From Incurvaria masculella (Eukaryota > Arthropoda > Insecta > Lepidoptera > Incurvariidae), in assembly GCA_946894095.1 (NCBI GenBank), contig OX335655.1, positions 17,794,001 to 17,858,000 on the forward strand: DNA of 64,000 nucleotides, in the 5' to 3' direction. How positions within the stretch are numbered: the stretch's first letter is position 1; each line of letters begins with the position of its first letter. The notes beneath the pieces are model-generated. The model searched no databases. It saw nothing but the letters and a program-made list of their open reading frames with translations, and was not told the origin of the DNA. The translations under genes and the position numbers were made by a program. Shown piece after piece: positions 31,448 through 42,708 of the stretch.

Positions 31448-32012
31448 TTTTTTTAATTTTTTATTTAATGTTTCTATCTTTACTTTACATACGCTAAATA
31501 CTCCGCTCATCCAAGAAACTCATCGTCCAAAGCATTTTTAGTTCTCATTTGGTTTGTTCACCTTGTTTGGTTGTACAGTATATTTAAAGATACTTATTTG
31601 TGTGCTAATTGTATGAACAGGTTTGATTTTGGTCTTTTATCTTGACTTTTAAACCTAATGTAACATAATATTACGAAACGTCACTAATGTGAAATAGGCC
31701 AAACTTAAAATCAGCGACTAGCCTTAGCAATATGTCAGCCTAGTCACAGCTGTGTTTGGTCCTTTTGTTGATATATGCTGTTTATTTATTTTAATTATCT
31801 TACTTTAGCTACTAATGTTTAAGTTACTTGTTACCTTTATAATGTTTTCGTTATATAAGATAATTTAATTTTCTTTATTTACACTTATAATTTAGTATAG
31901 AATACAATTTAGAAATTAAGTAAGTATAAGCTTTATCTAATTGTAATTGTAAGCATTATCAATAATAAACATTTTCATTTTCAACTTTTTCATTTTTCAT
32001 TTTCATTTTCAA
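31448..32012 (+). repeat. LINE 3' UTR and (CATTTT)n tail
   Basis: AT-rich 3' UTR of the element above, ending in AATAATAAACATTTTCATTT and several CATTTT-like units to 32012. The element at 36474-37027 ends in a similar tail. Confidence 0.75.
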
Positions 32013-32452
32013 CTAGCTGCGGTACCCAGCTCCGTTCGGGTTAGTGTTGGCTAAATTATTTGATGGATAAAATGGAGCCCACATGGCTGGTCTAAAATAG
32101 GGTCAAACTGGTCCTGGACAATGTATCCATCTACCAAATTTAATCAAGATCGTTTGAGCCCAAATAGAATAATTTAATGAGAAACATCCAATAATTCCCA
32201 TTTAGAGCTTCGTTGACATTTGGTGGCTATTTAAAAAAACCATTTGCCGCCAGAACCTTTCTGCACTTGCACTGCTACATTGCTTACCTAGTAAGTAAGT
32301 AAGTAAGTAACGTGTAACGTAGGTAAGTTTTGCGTGGACTCCAACCCACAGCCAGCCTCAGCATCGAAGACGGTAACACATCCTGAACCTGACTGCTCCC
32401 AGAGATGCTATACGTTGATAAAATACGCATATAAATCGGTGGTTCGCAAGTT
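32013..32452 (+). repeat. CTAGCTGCGG repeat (Helitron-like end), copy 1
   Basis: Starts CTAGCTGCGGTACCCAGC immediately after the LINE tail and is about 85-90% like 60056-60494 in the opposite orientation. It includes a (GTAA)n tract at 32290-32310 and, near its right part, sequence shared with family B (CACAGCCAGCCTCA). Class uncertain. Confidence 0.65.
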
Positions 32453-32569
32453 AAAGGAATTTAACACTCTCTACTCACCCCTCTGGTAATGAAGCGTTAT
32501 ATTATGTAGCCTATAAATTTTGAGTAGAATCAGGCTAGACGTAGGTAGAATCCTCCAGTTCTTTATGTC

Positions 32570-32680
32570 ATACCCCTTCACCTGCTTGGCGGTAGGGTAA
32601 GGGAAGGTCCTGGCATGGCACCTAATTTGTTCGGGAAAATGGTGTTTTGGGCTAATATAATGATGGTAGGTGTGGTATTA
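32570..32680 (+). repeat. Family B SINE, opposite orientation, tail-side fragment
   Basis: GGGAAGGTCCTGGCATGGCA and GGGCTAATATAATGATGGT are the complement of the family's tail half. Confidence 0.7.
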
Positions 32681-32681
32681 T

Positions 32682-32981
32682 CGAGTCGGACTCGCCTACG
32701 AAGGGTTCCGTACCAACGCACAAGATTAACCACAAAAAAATAGGTTTTTTGTATCGGAGCCGCCTTTAATTTTTATTATTTTTAAATTTTATCTATTTGT
32801 TGTTATAGCGGCAAAATAAATACACACTCTGTGAAAATTTCAGCTGCCTACTTATTACGGTTCATGAGATACAACTTTGTGACAGACGGACGGCAGGACG
32901 GACGGCAGGACGGACGGCAGGACGGACGGACGGACGGACGGATAGTAGGGTTCCGTTGATACCCTTTGGGTACGGAACCCT
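32682..32981 (-). repeat. Family A copy 4 (only minus-strand copy)
   Basis: Full-length complement: starts GAGTCGGACTCG and GGGTTCCGTACC, includes a long ACGG/GGCA tract, ends CCCTTTGGGTACGGAACCCT. Confidence 0.9.
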
Positions 32982-33117
32982 AAAAAATATATTTATACTG
33001 ATTTTCATTTATTCGTTGTTAGATTTTTTGTATTTACGCTTTTTAATTCTAAATATGGTAGTTGTATAGAATGATATTATAAGACATTGAGGGCCGGTAT
33101 TTCAAACTCCTACTTAA

Positions 33118-33455
33118 GGCGGGCCATCCCGCTCAACTTCCCATACAAACGTCGAAAGAAGATCATGCGCATATTTCTTGTCAAATATCTAAAATTGTAC
33201 TCCAAAGAGTTATTTCATCGAACTAGATGTCTGATGATCATTGGCATTGTAAAATAGTGTCTTGTTTCATAGGTATAAGGTCCGTAAGTTCGAATTTTTC
33301 GCGCGTTTTTTTTACAATAAACTTGGAGGTGAATTACTCAAAGATAAAATAAAAACATCTTAAAAAGATTAGTCATCACACCTAGCTCGTTTCATTAAGA
33401 TGAGTAATAAATTTGGTTTTTGTTTCATTTACTTTTAGCTATAACTAAGTAGTTT
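33118..33455 (-). mobile_element. Family C TTAA MITE, truncated
   Basis: TTAA at 33114-33117 then GGCGGGCCATCCCGCTCAA and sequence collinear with 51600-51955. The other end is missing. Confidence 0.8.
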
Positions 33456-33540
33456 TTTTTAATCCCACCTTTCTAATCAAAAATAAAAAAACCTAAGTAA
33501 ATATACTTTTTCGTACTAAGTAGGTACGTCGCTTATTTCA

Positions 33541-33753
33541 AGGAATGTAATATGTATGTATGTATAATCGACCGTGAAGCAAGGACACATTAATTGAACA
33601 AAGAGCCCAGAAAAGCGAACTACTTTACGAATATACTGCAAGGCTGGACCCGAACCAGAAAAACATACCATTCGCGGGTATTGCGTCTACCAATTTCGCC
33701 ACCCATAATTTGGAATTCTCCTGCAGTTCCTCCTCCCGTAATGAATGCCTCCT
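33541..33753 (-). repeat. Family E SINE with tRNA-Leu-like head, best copy
   Basis: Read on the minus strand, the head contains an A box TGGCGAAATTGG (33701-33690, 11 of 12 to consensus) and a B box GGTTCGGGTCC (33656-33646, one mismatch), 33 bases apart. Three cloverleaf arms can be drawn: D arm GCG/CGC, anticodon arm ATACC/GGTAT with a 7-base loop, T arm CTGG/CCAG with a 7-base loop. The acceptor stem does not pair. The body ends in TACATACATAC repeats. Confidence 0.75.
33646..33701 (-). promoter_or_regulatory. Pol III A and B boxes of family E
   Basis: A box 33690-33701 and B box 33646-33656 on the minus strand, near-consensus and correctly spaced for an internal RNA polymerase III promoter. 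Confidence 0.65.
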
Positions 33754-33792
33754 CGATCGGTTTGCCGTAAACGCCAATTTAGGTGGGAACTC
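33754..33792. repeat. Family D end fragment
   Basis: GATCGGTTTGCCGTAAACG, CCAATTTAGGTGGGAACTCAG matches the right terminus of family D. Confidence 0.55.
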
Positions 33793-33999
33793 AGACTGAC
33801 CACTCAGATTAAACAATGTATCTACCTATGAAATTTTATCAAAATTGGTTAAACCGATGTGGCATGTTTGAATAAGAAAACATCCAGATAAGGCCATTTA
33901 TATAAATTCAATGGATAAAATAAAATATGTAACACATTGGGGCCGATTTCTTTTAAGTTTTTTAAAAGTATTTGCCGCCGAGACGATCCTGCACTGGCA

Positions 34000-34215
34000 C
34001 TACTACATTGACATGGATAAAAAACACGGACATTTGTTATTGCTGCTTCGACCATCTTTCACTCAGTGCGATGGTACGTACCAACTCAGGCGGGATTAAC
34101 CTTATCACCTCGTTAGTGAGAAAGAGAAACTATATTTTTAAGAGGAATCCGAACCACAGCCAGCCTCAACATCAAAAACGGTTACCAATCTAAAACCCGA
34201 CCGCGCCCATAGATC
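34000..34215 (-). repeat. Family B SINE, 5S-like variant
   Basis: GACATGGATAAAAAACACGG, TGCTTCGACCATC, GGCGGGATTAACC, then CACAGCCAGCCTCAACATC and CCGACCGCGCCCATAG at the promoter end. Confidence 0.7.
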
Positions 34216-34751
34216 CTAAACATAGATCCAATCCGCGTATTAATTGAGTGAGTAGTTCGGTCACGTCTCTCGTAATTTAGAGTGATGTATTCCGCCAATT
34301 TCCATGCGTATATGTGTTGTACGCTCACGCCTGATGTTAATATATAGCCAACTAATGCGCAGATTTAGGCTAGACTTAGATACAAACCGCATCTAAATCG
34401 GGTAATCGGTTCTCAAGTTAAAAGCATTTCATACTACTGGTCACCTTCTCTGTTAATTTAGCGTAATGCTAAGTATCCCTAAAATTTCCGGAAAAAATCG
34501 ACCCTTAGGTACAATTATGTAGCATCAATATTGGGTGAGCCATATAAATTGTCATCCCCTGTATCATTCCCTTCATTTTTTTCAAAATGGTGTGATTCTT
34601 CCTGGTCGGCCAGAGAGTACTCGTCGGAGCAGCATAACGCTGTCCTTCCGTCCCCTTCGCAATCTCGCAACGCGGAACAGGTGGGGAATTAAAATTCAAA
34701 TTCACTGTCGGAATTCCAAAAATAGAAACGGGCCGGACTTTGTTCTTTTTT
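34216..34751. other. Spacer
   Basis: Nothing recognised apart from a GC-richer patch near 34600-34690. Confidence 0.25.
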
Positions 34752-35086
34752 AGGGTTCCGTACCCAAAGGGTGAAAACGGAACCCTATTACTAAGCCTCC
34801 GCTGTCCGTCCGCCCGTCCGTCCGTCCGTTTGTCATAGGGCTGTATCTCATGAACCATAATAGGTAGGCCGCTGAAATTTTCACAGAGTATGTATTTATT
34901 TTGCCGCTATAACAACAAATAGGTAACATTAAAAAATAATACATGATGTTTTTTATGTCTTATTTTTTAATTTACTAATTTAACTTACTAATCTATACAA
35001 AAAACGTAATTTTATTAAAGAAAAATTTGTACGTGGTATGGAACCCTTCGTGTGCGAGTCCGACTCGCACTTGGCCGATTTTTTTT
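34752..35086 (+). repeat. Family A copy 5, full length
   Basis: AGGGTTCCGTACCCAAAGGG start, CCGT tract, terminal hairpin GTGCGAGTccgACTCGCAC and CTTGGCCG end. Confidence 0.9.
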
Positions 35087-35455
35087 GCAACCTGACATGG
35101 ATGGCTATTACCACACAATTACCGTTATGATATTAGCCCAATACACCACATTCCTGCAGGAATTAGGTGCCAGGACCTTCCCTTTATGAGCACGGCTACA
35201 TTGAAATGGATGGAAAACACGGACAACTTTTCATTGCCGCATCAACCATAGTTTCATCCTATGCGGTGGTACCAACCTGGGCGGGCTTAACCCTACCACC
35301 TAGTAGGGGAAGGGGACCTACAATTCTACATGGGTTCCGAACCATGGAACAGCTCACATTTGCACAAATGCATTTATCAAACTTAGAAAGAGAAAGAGAG
35401 TGTTTTATGTCCTCTAAGTCCTCTAACCCCTAGACCACGAGCTCTAGAATTGCCG
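35087..35455 (-). repeat. Family B SINE, near full length
   Basis: Follows directly on family A copy 5. All family words from GCAACCTGACATGGATGG to the AGAAAGAGAAAGAGAGTG box and a decayed tRNA-like end with CCACGAGCTC. Confidence 0.8.
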
Positions 35456-35939
35456 ATGTATTTATTTATTTATATATGTTCATTGCACTCAAAATTCGGG
35501 CAAAAGGTACAACTTAATGCCAGCGGCATTCTCTCTTATGGGTTCATTCAATGCGATGGTAGCAGCCCCTGTGGGAATAACCCTACCACCTAGTACCTAT
35601 GTAAGGAAGGGGACGAATCACTTTGTCCGCTATTACGACATTCATGGAAATAAATGCAGCCGGCCGATTGCATTATTTTAGGTTCCGGAACCGACACGGC
35701 ATGTCAAAGTTTAAAAAAAAAATTGACATTAAGACATATTTCTGTACTATTCAAGAAATAAATTGAGGGCAAAAATAATATGCCGGATATAAATGTTAAG
35801 AGATTTCACCCGAGAATAGTCCGAAAATTTCGCTTTTTATGCGGTGTGCATGAACTTGAAGTTATACATACGTCCTGGCGTCACCTTTAAGCCCAGGCTA
35901 CAAACAGATGTTTTTTATGGAACTTTGCTTTATGTTAAG
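35456..35939. other. Spacer with family B-like traces
   Basis: Weak family B resemblance at 35540-35600 (CAATGCGATGGTAGCAGCC). Otherwise nothing recognised. Confidence 0.25.
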
Positions 35940-36240
35940 CTCGGCATATGGCGTACGCCAGGACCTCTTAAGGTGCCCGACGACGCCCATACGCTTTCGA
36001 ACTTTAAAGGGGGCTGCGAAAACCATGCCGGCGCACCAGGTGCTTCTTCACACCATGTTTGAAGGACCCCAGGTTTTATTTTGGGAGAAATATCTCGGCA
36101 GGGAGTATTTCTAATTCTAAAGTTTACCGATCCTATGGATAAATGACCTAAAGGATTGGTTGGTTCAGATTTTTTGAATGTCGCCAGTGAACGGGTGCAT
36201 TTTCTGTCTATTCCGCGTTGTTCGATGGTAGAAAGGGGAC
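35940..36240 (-). pseudogene. LINE RT C-terminal remnant, decayed
   Basis: Nucleotide similarity to 9822-10140 (CTTCTTCACACCATGTTT, GGGAGAAATATCTCGGCAGG, AACGGGTGCATTTT). On the minus strand the reading frame is broken by several stops and the WN-x-LP box is no longer readable. Confidence 0.6.
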
Positions 36241-36242
36241 GG

Positions 36243-36335
36243 ACAACTACCGTTATTATCTAATACATTACATTCCCGAAGGAATAAGGTACCATGCCAG
36301 AACCTTCCCTTTATGAGCACGACTACATTGATCTA
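36243..36335 (-). repeat. Family B SINE fragment
   Basis: ACAACTACCGTTATTATC to GAGCACGACTACATTGATC, cut by the T-run that starts the next copy. Confidence 0.65.
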
Positions 36336-37318
36336 TTTTTTTTATGCGACCTGACATGGATGGCTAATACCACACAACTACCGTTATGATATTAGCCCAA
36401 TACACCACATCCCCGAAGGAATGAGGTGCCATGCCAGGACCTTCCCTTTATGAGCACTGCTACATTGAACTCGGGACATAATTCTTCTTTTTACACTGAT
36501 TCTTTTACTGTTAGAGCTGCACGTATGTGGAACCAGCTTCCACTTGATGTACGAATATCCTATTCTATTCACATATTTAAAGAGCGTCTCAAATGTCTGT
36601 TCCTCGATTTTTGACTTGTATTATTTAATCAGTAGTTATTTGCTTTTACTGATCCTACTGATTCAAGAGACACATTGTTTCTTTTGTGCATTGAATATAA
36701 AGGTATATATTTATATATTTATATGTGTAAATATTTGTATGTATCTATCTGTTAATATTAAGTACTATACATTATAAGCCTATTTTTATGTACGATTATT
36801 TTATGAAAATATATATATTTCCATTTCATTTTAAAATATTTTTTAAGATACTTAATATTTTCTTTAGTTTTTAGTTTTTTATTTTTTTCTTTTGCCCGCC
36901 ACACCGCACCTCTCCTACGTCTCTAAGGTTGAATGTCAGAGAATGCCTCATGGCATTAATTCCGCCTTTTTGTGAACCATGCTTGCAGGCTTGCAAATAA
37001 AGAATTTTTTCATTTTCATTTCATTTCAACTCGATGGAAAACACGGACAATTTTTCATTGCCGCTTCGACCATCTTTTCATCCAATGCGGTGGTACCAAC
37101 CCGGGCGGGCTTATGCCCTTCCCTACAAAACCTTAGGGAAGGGTAGGACCTACAGTTTCATATGGATTCTGAACCATGGAGCAGCTCGCATTCGTGACTA
37201 AATGCACTTGTCGAACTCGGAAAGAGAAAGACAGTGGTGCAAGTCGGTATTGAACCCAGGCCTCTGGTACGCTAGTCCAGTCCCCGCGCCACAAGGCTAC
37301 GAGCCGCTAGATTGAGTA
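36336..37318 (-). repeat. Family B SINE split by a LINE insertion
   Basis: SINE sequence runs 36336-36473, stops at AACTCG, and resumes at 37028 with the same AACTCG, continuing to the tRNA-like head near 37318. Head features include CCAGGCCTCTGG and CCACAAGGCTACGAGCCGC. Confidence 0.8.
36474..37027 (+). mobile_element. LINE 3' fragment inserted in a SINE (554 bp)
   Basis: The first frame encodes FTVRAARMWNQLPLDVRIS and FKERLKCLFLDF, the extreme C-terminus of a jockey/CR1-type reverse transcriptase, then a stop, an AT-rich 3' UTR, AATAAAG at about 37000 and a CATTTT tail. AACTCG is duplicated at 36468-36473 and 37028-37033, the target-site duplication of a 5'-truncated insertion. Confidence 0.85.
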
Positions 37319-37572
37319 CACGGACAATTTTTCATTGCCACTTTAATTAAAGTTTCACCATGCCACCACCAAACCGAGCGGGTTTAACCCTACCAATAAG
37401 CAGGGGAAGGGGACCTAAAGTTTTACATGAGTTCCGAACCATGGAACAGCTTGCATTCATAATCAATTAATCCAAATCAGAAAGAGAAACAATAGTGGTA
37501 CATGGCCGGGACGAGGATTTGAACCCAGACCTCTCGCATGAAAGTCCTCTAGCCACTAGACCACTATGTAAT
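37319..37572 (-). repeat. Family B SINE with best-preserved pol III boxes
   Basis: On the minus strand TGGTCTAGTGGC at 37563-37552 (A box, 10 of 12) and GGTTCAAATCC at 37525-37515 (B box, consensus) lie 26 bases apart. The tail half is deleted. Confidence 0.75.
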
Positions 37573-38590
37573 TTTGGATTACAACGTTTACACTTGCTTA
37601 GGACTACACTACTTAGAAGTTACATTAACATCAAATTAACCATATCTTATTGTGATTTGCCTATGTATTTAACTACAAAAACCTGTAATTGTAAATGTAT
37701 GCCATTCATTTAAGATTTACTTAATGTAAAGTTATGGTATACTTATTTCGTTTTTTTCCTACTTTCCTCCTTTTTCATAAAACCTAGTAAAGATAATTTC
37801 AAGTGTAGAACGAATAAATAATGAAAGATTGACAAAGCGAATTCACAGATGGTAAGTGTGTGGAAGTGGCTAGCCTGTATGACCAAGAAGAATTACCACG
37901 ATAAGTCAGTGGCTCCGTTAAAGTTAAAATAGAATCACCCGTAATCAAAGAGCATGTATAAAGGGATGCATGTCTGTAGAAGCAAAAAAAGTATTCTGTG
38001 ATCGAACACCGCGAGTGATATTCTGCATAAAATAAAATAGGCAGCAATATACAATTTCAATTTTCAACTCTTTAACTCTATTTCAAAGAATAAATAGGGG
38101 CTAAAGTCACTCGCAATCCTATTTCCTTTATGAGAATAAAACACCCTACAGACACACGAACAGACGCATGAACAGACAAACAACCAGGTCCCACAATAAT
38201 TGTTACGTTATTCCTTATCTTGGGGAACGAAACCCTAAAAGTGTTTAACAGCATCACTTCATTCACTATTTACCTACGTCCGCTGCCTACGTCATCCTCC
38301 TAGCCACTTGAGAGCGTTTGGCGCGAGCGTGGTTTGTTTATAGTCGTTAGGGTCATTACTTTTATGGCAGTGTTTATTAAACAATACCGGGGATCAATGG
38401 CGACCATTGTGGGGGATTCAGAATTGCCGGGGATTCATTCCTGCCTGTTACACCGGTCCCAGCGGGGCCCAAATAATACACCATTTTAATTTAAATAAAT
38501 GAATTACGAAAGTATAATATTATAAAATTGTAATAATAAACTAAGTCATTAAGACTATAAAGGTTTTTTAATGATGGTTCTTCCTTTTTT
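37573..38590. other. AT-rich spacer, nothing recognised
   Basis: No coding or repeat signal noticed. Confidence 0.3.
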
Positions 38591-38904
38591 AGGGTTCCGT
38601 ACCCAAAGGGTGAAAACGGAACCCTATTACGAAGCCTCCGCTGTCCGTCCGTCCGTCCGTCCGTCCGTCCGTCCGTCCGTCCGTCTGTCACAGGGCTGTA
38701 TCTCAGTAATCGTAACAGGTAGACAGTTGAAATTTTCACAGAGTGTGTATTTATTTTGCCGCTATAACAACAAATAGGTAATATTAAAAAATAATTAAAA
38801 TTAAAGGGGGCTCCTATACAAACAACGTGATTTTTTTTGTTTTTTTTTCTACGATGGTACGGAACCCTTCGTGTGCGAGTCCGACTCGCACTTGGCCGGT
38901 TTTT
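38591..38904 (+). repeat. Family A copy 6, first unit of a tandem dimer
   Basis: Full length from AGGGTTCCGTACCC to CTTGGCCGGTTTTT, with about nine CCGT units. The next unit starts at the following base. Confidence 0.93.
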
Positions 38905-39229
38905 AGGGTTCCGTACCGAAAGGGTAAAAACGGAACCCTATTACTAAGCCTCCGCTGTCCGTCCGTCCGTCCGTCCGTCCGTCCGTCCGTCCGTCCGTCC
39001 GTCTGTCCGTCTGTCACAGGGCTGTATCTCATGAACCGTAATAGGTAGGCAGCTGAAATTTTCACAGAGTGTGTCTTTATTTTGCCGCTATAATAACAAA
39101 TAGTTAAAATAAAAAAAAAATATAATTAAAAGGGGGTCCCATACAAAAACGTGATTTTTTTGTGTTAAATCTTGTAGGATTGTACGGAACCCTTCGTGTG
39201 CGAGTCCGACTCGCACTTGGCCGGTTTTT
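38905..39229 (+). repeat. Family A copy 7, second unit of a tandem dimer
   Basis: Full length, head-to-tail with copy 6 and no bases between them, about twelve CCGT units. Confidence 0.93.
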
Positions 39230-39817
39230 GTATTCCGGCACAAACATGCCAGTTAGTGTCATTGGGGACCAAAATGGCTAGTTATCCACGGGCCCTTTCG
39301 TTTATTTATAATCTAACTGCTGTGCCATGACCTGTATGTTTAGTAACATCGTGTCTCCCGTAGCCAAGGCAATGTGTAAAGGGAGCACAAAGCAGTTTCC
39401 CGCATCCAGATGCAATCTGAGTCTGCACACAGGCAAATGTAATCGCGTCTCGTGATGAGGTGGAGGCGGTGGGCAGGCGGCCCGGCGGCGGGTGGCGGCG
39501 GAGGAAGGCTTAGTTCGGAGCGCGGTGAAATTGCACTTTCTCCAAGGCCGCCTGGCGCCAGCTCAGCCTTTGACGTTGCGTAACGCTACGGCTGTGATCC
39601 CTCATCCGATTTTTTTTTAATGCAAACTGACATTGCTTTAAAACATGGAAAGATCCATGCTCGGTATCTCACTGCGCGACCGAATGCCAAATTCGCTGAT
39701 ACGCCAAAGCACCAAGGTCACTGACGTTATGCATAGGGTTGCTAAACTCTAGTGGCAGTAGGCAGGTCACGTGTGTATTTAGTAAGTATGTTTTTAGACC
39801 GGGATGGATACGGTTTG
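39230..39817. other. Spacer with GC-rich patch at 39430-39600
   Basis: The patch has GGCGG-rich sequence and a conserved-looking, stop-poor composition but no identifiable protein. Possibly single-copy regulatory DNA. Confidence 0.25.
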
Positions 39818-40638
39818 AGAAGCACATGAAATCCGAAATGATTTTTTTTTTCTCAGAAATATATAATTTCATGTTCATATGCTTACATTAAGTTTGCAAC
39901 ATTTAGCGGGGCCCGGAAGATAGAAAAAAAAAATTAAAATGTATTAAAAAATATATATCTCCTAAACAAATATTCAGAAACGGTATTAAAAAAATGTATA
40001 TGTTAAGTCTTTTAAGGCGTAATGTACCTGTGAATTTGCAATAATTTTGTAATTACGGAAATGTATTTAAAAAAATGTTTTTATAAAAAAAAATCTATGC
40101 CGCGAACCTAACTTGCTATTGCTATATTTCTTTCTAGAATATGTAAAAGAAAATTAAATTCTTTAAAAACTATACAATGAAGGATTTTATACGTATTTCG
40201 ATTTTTTTGTTTAGCTTTTGTGGGAATGTAAAAATTATAAATGAAAAAAATGTGCTTCTAATATTTGCCACATTTTACAAATTTCACAGAATATAAAGTT
40301 TGCGGTCAGTTTCCTATTTCAGAAAATAAAATAGAATTTTCATTCTTTGCTTTGCAGATATTATGAAAATATTACAAAAAATATATTTACTTACACAGTT
40401 CCGTAAATAAGTAATTGTTGCAAATTTACAGTAATATTACACCTAAAATTAGCTAACATATAACATTTCTAAATATTTGTTTAGGAGATATCATTTTTTA
40501 AACATATTTCATATTTTATTTCTATCTTTCGGACCCCCCAAACTGTTGCAAACTTAATGTACACACGTCCACATGAAATACTACGTTTATGAGAAAAAAA
40601 ATTGCATTTCGGATTTAATGTTTTTCTAAGTGCTGATT
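39818..40638. mobile_element. Long inverted-repeat element, about 0.8 kb
   Basis: The left arm from AAATCCGAAATG through ACATTAAGTTTGCAAC and ATATCTCCTAAACAAATATT is repeated inverted on the right. Arms are about 250 bp with roughly 80% identity by eye. The interior is AT-rich with no frame. Confidence 0.65.
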
Positions 40639-42670
40639 TAAGGCTAAAGTTCCTGGAGTATTTAGTTTGGGTACCTATAATGATTTATTTTATTCAGAAT
40701 TTGCAAACAACCGTTAATACGAGAAAAATCGGGACAAAATGCGTGTGACCTCACAAAAGCCTAAAAAAGAACAAAACATACCTACAAGATGTCTAAAAGT
40801 CGTTTTCTGTCGGGCCACAATTGATATCAAAATGACGTCTTCTTCTAGGGGGCTCTTGTCCTCCCCACGAAGAAATATTTCTGGAATAAAACACCGTTAT
40901 AAATAAGTAACTGTAACAAAAAAACCGAATGTTCTACGTGTTCAATAAGTGTTTATTTATTAAATCATATCCATAAAAAACACCTTCGGAAATCAAACTA
41001 AGCCGTCAACGACTATAATCCGAAGCTTTTGCCACTGAACCGCTGAGCTGTGCTATCGTATTTCAGCATTTACCGGTTGTCTCTAGTCAAATGTTGTTAT
41101 TAAGATTAAACATACCTACGTTATAAATATAATATATGGAATGATGTTATGCAGGCGAGTCGTGTTAACATGTAAATTTATATATTCTTGTAGATTTTCG
41201 GTGATAGATAGAGTTGGGATTCATATAGCAAATCGTTTAGTTTTGAGCATTGCTTGGAAAAAACAATTTGAATATTATGACTCCCGCCTCCTCAACTTAT
41301 AATCACACCGATAAGTTTTTCTACGTCTAGTGTAAAATTACTAACAAAAAAAAATTAAGTTGTTGAGTTCATGATTCCAAGGGCAGGCCTAAACTCGTTT
41401 TCTTCTCTTCCGAACTTTTTAAAATGTTAATTCAGATATCCTAAACAAAGTGTTTTTTTATGAACATCAGGAAAGTTTTTTCACTGAAGCCAGAATTGGA
41501 AAAAAACAAAGTAAAGTAAAATATCCAAATGAAACTTTCGATCGGGGCTAGCAACATAAAATAAATCGTGCAGTTCACGCGAACGAAGCCACGAGCGAAC
41601 GGTATTACCACAGAATAAGTAAGAGTAAGTATTATGCCGAAAAGCCTTCGGACGGTAATCCGCAGGAATCAGTAACGTGTCGACTCAAAGAGATTCAATT
41701 CCTTTGCTCGGACTCGATCGAAGAACAAAGACGCATCGTTGCCGGATACAGCCCAAAACTGTGTCAAGCCAGCCGTAGGGCGGTGCATTCGATAAAGGAA
41801 AAATAAATATCGATTATTTTTTTTTTACATTGAGTATTTATATTTTATTTATTCATGTTCAAAGGACCACGCTGTAGCAGACTGGCTGCACCAAAATCGA
41901 GTCCGATACCTCGCGTGTTTAATTTCTCAATTAATTGCACTTCTTAACTTCTACGTCTTCTTTCTACCCTCTATCTAGGAAATCCATTATTCCTAAGCCT
42001 GAACATAACCTATCGCTAGGGGTGTCGCTTGTGTTGAAGATAACGGGTTCGAAAGTCAGCATCTTTGGTTGGGAACCATCCAGGCTAGCATCCCAGTTGA
42101 TGCATGAGGCTAGAAATGTTGATGACCAAATATGCATCTATAGATTAATAATATTATTCAGCCACATAGACGAGGTATTTGACCACAGCTTGACAGATAT
42201 TCCATAAAGGCCGTGGCGTGGTGTCCGTACGTCACAAACGCAATCATATGGTTAACTGACACAGCTTAGAGCCTATGCGTCAGCCCACCAGCCGTGTTTT
42301 ATAGTGTTCTTCTATAGCGTCCTCTTTGTTCGTATATAGTTCAACTATGAGAGTGATTATGTTCGTATATGCAATTTGTCTCTATTCCCGAGCCACAAAT
42401 TTATTAAACGTGTATTCAAAACTATAATATCGATACAAAGGTTGACCCTCCCTTAATCCCTACTTAGCGCACACAACGATGAACTGTTACATCCACGTCT
42501 GTTCCCTTCGCTTCACCTACACCTCCACACACTATCGCACACTCACGCATTAACCATACACCTCACAACTAACCGGTGCAACGCTCTCGCCACCGCACCG
42601 CCCCGCCCCGCCAACCTAACCCAGATGCATCCCATCCCGGCTGTTGCGACCATGATTTATTTTAAAGATT
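40639..42670. other. Unassigned stretch
   Basis: AT-rich and mostly unique. 41020-41060 resembles a tRNA-like A box on the minus strand (TAGCACAGCTCAGCGG) without a clear B box. 42530-42615 is C-rich. A 90-codon open frame (41935-42207, plus) has no recognised domain. Confidence 0.25.
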
Positions 42671-42705
42671 CGAATCAGGTTGTATATTAGATGTTTCGTG
42701 TTGGT
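42671..42705 (+). repeat. 35-bp exact direct repeat, copy 1
   Basis: Starts CGAATCAGGTTGTATATTAG and ends GTGTTGGT. The identical 35 bases recur at 43861-43895. Confidence 0.95.
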
Positions 42706-42708
42706 TAA

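Noticed and set aside
32290..32310. (GTAA)n and other short tandem repeats as a CRISPR-like array
   Set aside because: No regular spacer structure; these are simple microsatellites or retrotransposon tails.
33646..33701. A functional tRNA-Leu gene
   Set aside because: The acceptor stem does not pair, position 33 is not T in the drawn anticodon loop, and the sequence is repeated with a SINE body and tail.
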